From assembly GCA_027859055.1 (NCBI GenBank), contig JAQIBO010000447.1, positions 1 through 20,913 on the forward strand: a stretch of 20,913 bases of DNA. The letters are read 5' to 3'. The position numbers and the translations under genes were made by a program. The DNA comes from Spirochaeta sp. Lineage in GTDB: Bacteria; Spirochaetota; Spirochaetia; DSM-27196; Alkalispirochaetaceae. Positions within the stretch are counted from its first letter, which is position 1; each line of letters opens with the position of its first letter. The notes beneath the pieces were generated by a model, which saw only the letters and a program-made list of their open reading frames with translations, was not told where the DNA came from and ran no database searches. Below, one piece after another: positions 20,624 through 20,913 of the stretch.

Positions 20624-20913
20624 CAGCGGGTCTCCATCAATTCCTGAAGATAGGTGCCGACCTGGCTGGGCCGGACGGCGACTTTGGCGCCCACCGCTTC
20701 CAGCGCTTCGGTTTTGGCGGCGACGGTGCCGGCGGTACCGGTAACGATCGCCCCGGCGTGGCCCATCCGTTTGCCTTTGGGGGCGGTGCGCCCGCCGATA
20801 AACGCGACCAGCGGCTTGGTGAAGGTGCCGTCGGCGATCGCCTGGGCAACCTCCTCTTCCATCGTACCGCCGAGCTCGCCGACGATGACAACGCCGTCGG
20901 TCTCGGGGTCGGC
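20623..20913 (-). CDS. sucD: Succinyl-CoA ligase (ADP-forming) alpha subunit, C-terminal part
   Basis: The C-terminal 96 residues, running off the right edge. It reads DPETDGVVIVGELGGTMEEE, then KPLVAFIGGRTAPKGKRMGHAGAI, where GHAGAI contains the phosphohistidine of the catalytic cycle. The closing VRPSQVGTYLQELM is normal for SucD. Malyl-CoA or other acyl-CoA ligase alpha subunits are close relatives and cannot be excluded from this fragment. It overlaps the transporter start by one base (TGATG). Confidence 0.88.
   Translation of the reverse strand, partial: ADPETDGVVIVGELGGTMEEEVAQAIADGTFTKPLVAFIGGRTAPKGKRMGHAGAIVTGTAGTVAAKTEALEAVGAKVAVRPSQVGTYLQELMETR

Noticed and set aside
1..20913. CRISPR array, rRNA or tRNA genes
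   Set aside because: No regularly spaced short direct repeats and no tRNA- or rRNA-like stretches were seen; the repeated spacers in the middle are attC sites.

Overview
The window is a bacterial chromosome segment of moderate to high GC with AT-richer patches. It reads as a stable core chromosome interrupted by a long accessory region. A troABCD-type metal transporter with a divergent DtxR/MntR regulator, a substrate-binding protein whose signal peptide ends in a Gly-Gln-rich stretch without a lipobox Cys, and an integron rich in toxin-antitoxin (TA) modules would all fit a free-living spirochaete. That assignment is an inference, not a proof.

Left part (1-6159). The first 900 bases are mobile-element debris: the start of an IS66-like transposase gene running off the left edge, the 5' part of an IS91-type transposase, and what looks like the 5' end of a group II intron. 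Next comes a tightly overlapping four-gene operon on the minus strand (binding protein, ATPase, two permeases) for Mn/Zn/Fe-type metal import. It is divergent from a DtxR-family regulator, with a 22-bp imperfect palindrome between them as the likely operator. The last permease carries an unusual six-cysteine insert and a winged-helix-like tail.

Middle part (6154-17765). This is the main discovery: a sedentary chromosomal integron. A broken integron integrase gene (plus strand, 16748-17765) faces away from an approximately 10.5-kb array whose cargo genes lie almost all on the minus strand. The cargo is separated by imperfectly palindromic attC-like sites. For five cassettes the 7-base core at the cassette start is the reverse complement of the core in its own attC, as expected if each was once a circle. 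Most cargo is TA modules: RelE/RHH, HigBA (one intact RelE-Xre type, one intact HigBA, one with a ruined toxin), Phd/PIN, RHH/PIN, ParE/addiction-module and RES/Xre. Other cargo is an isoprenylcysteine-methyltransferase-like protein, a membrane protein, an MDR oxidoreductase and a reverse-oriented lipoprotein. Most TA cassettes carry their own good promoter, several with palindromic operators inside it. The integrase has lost about 60 internal codons plus the segments holding the last catalytic His and the nucleophilic Tyr, so the array is frozen unless an integrase acts in trans. A second decayed copy of the IS66/IS91 junction sits inside one attC.

Right part (17787-20913). A Uma2-family nuclease gene and a plus-strand Phd/VapC module follow the integrase remnant. 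Then come a DASS/SLC13 dicarboxylate transporter and the end of a succinyl-CoA ligase alpha subunit gene, overlapping by one base in one operon.
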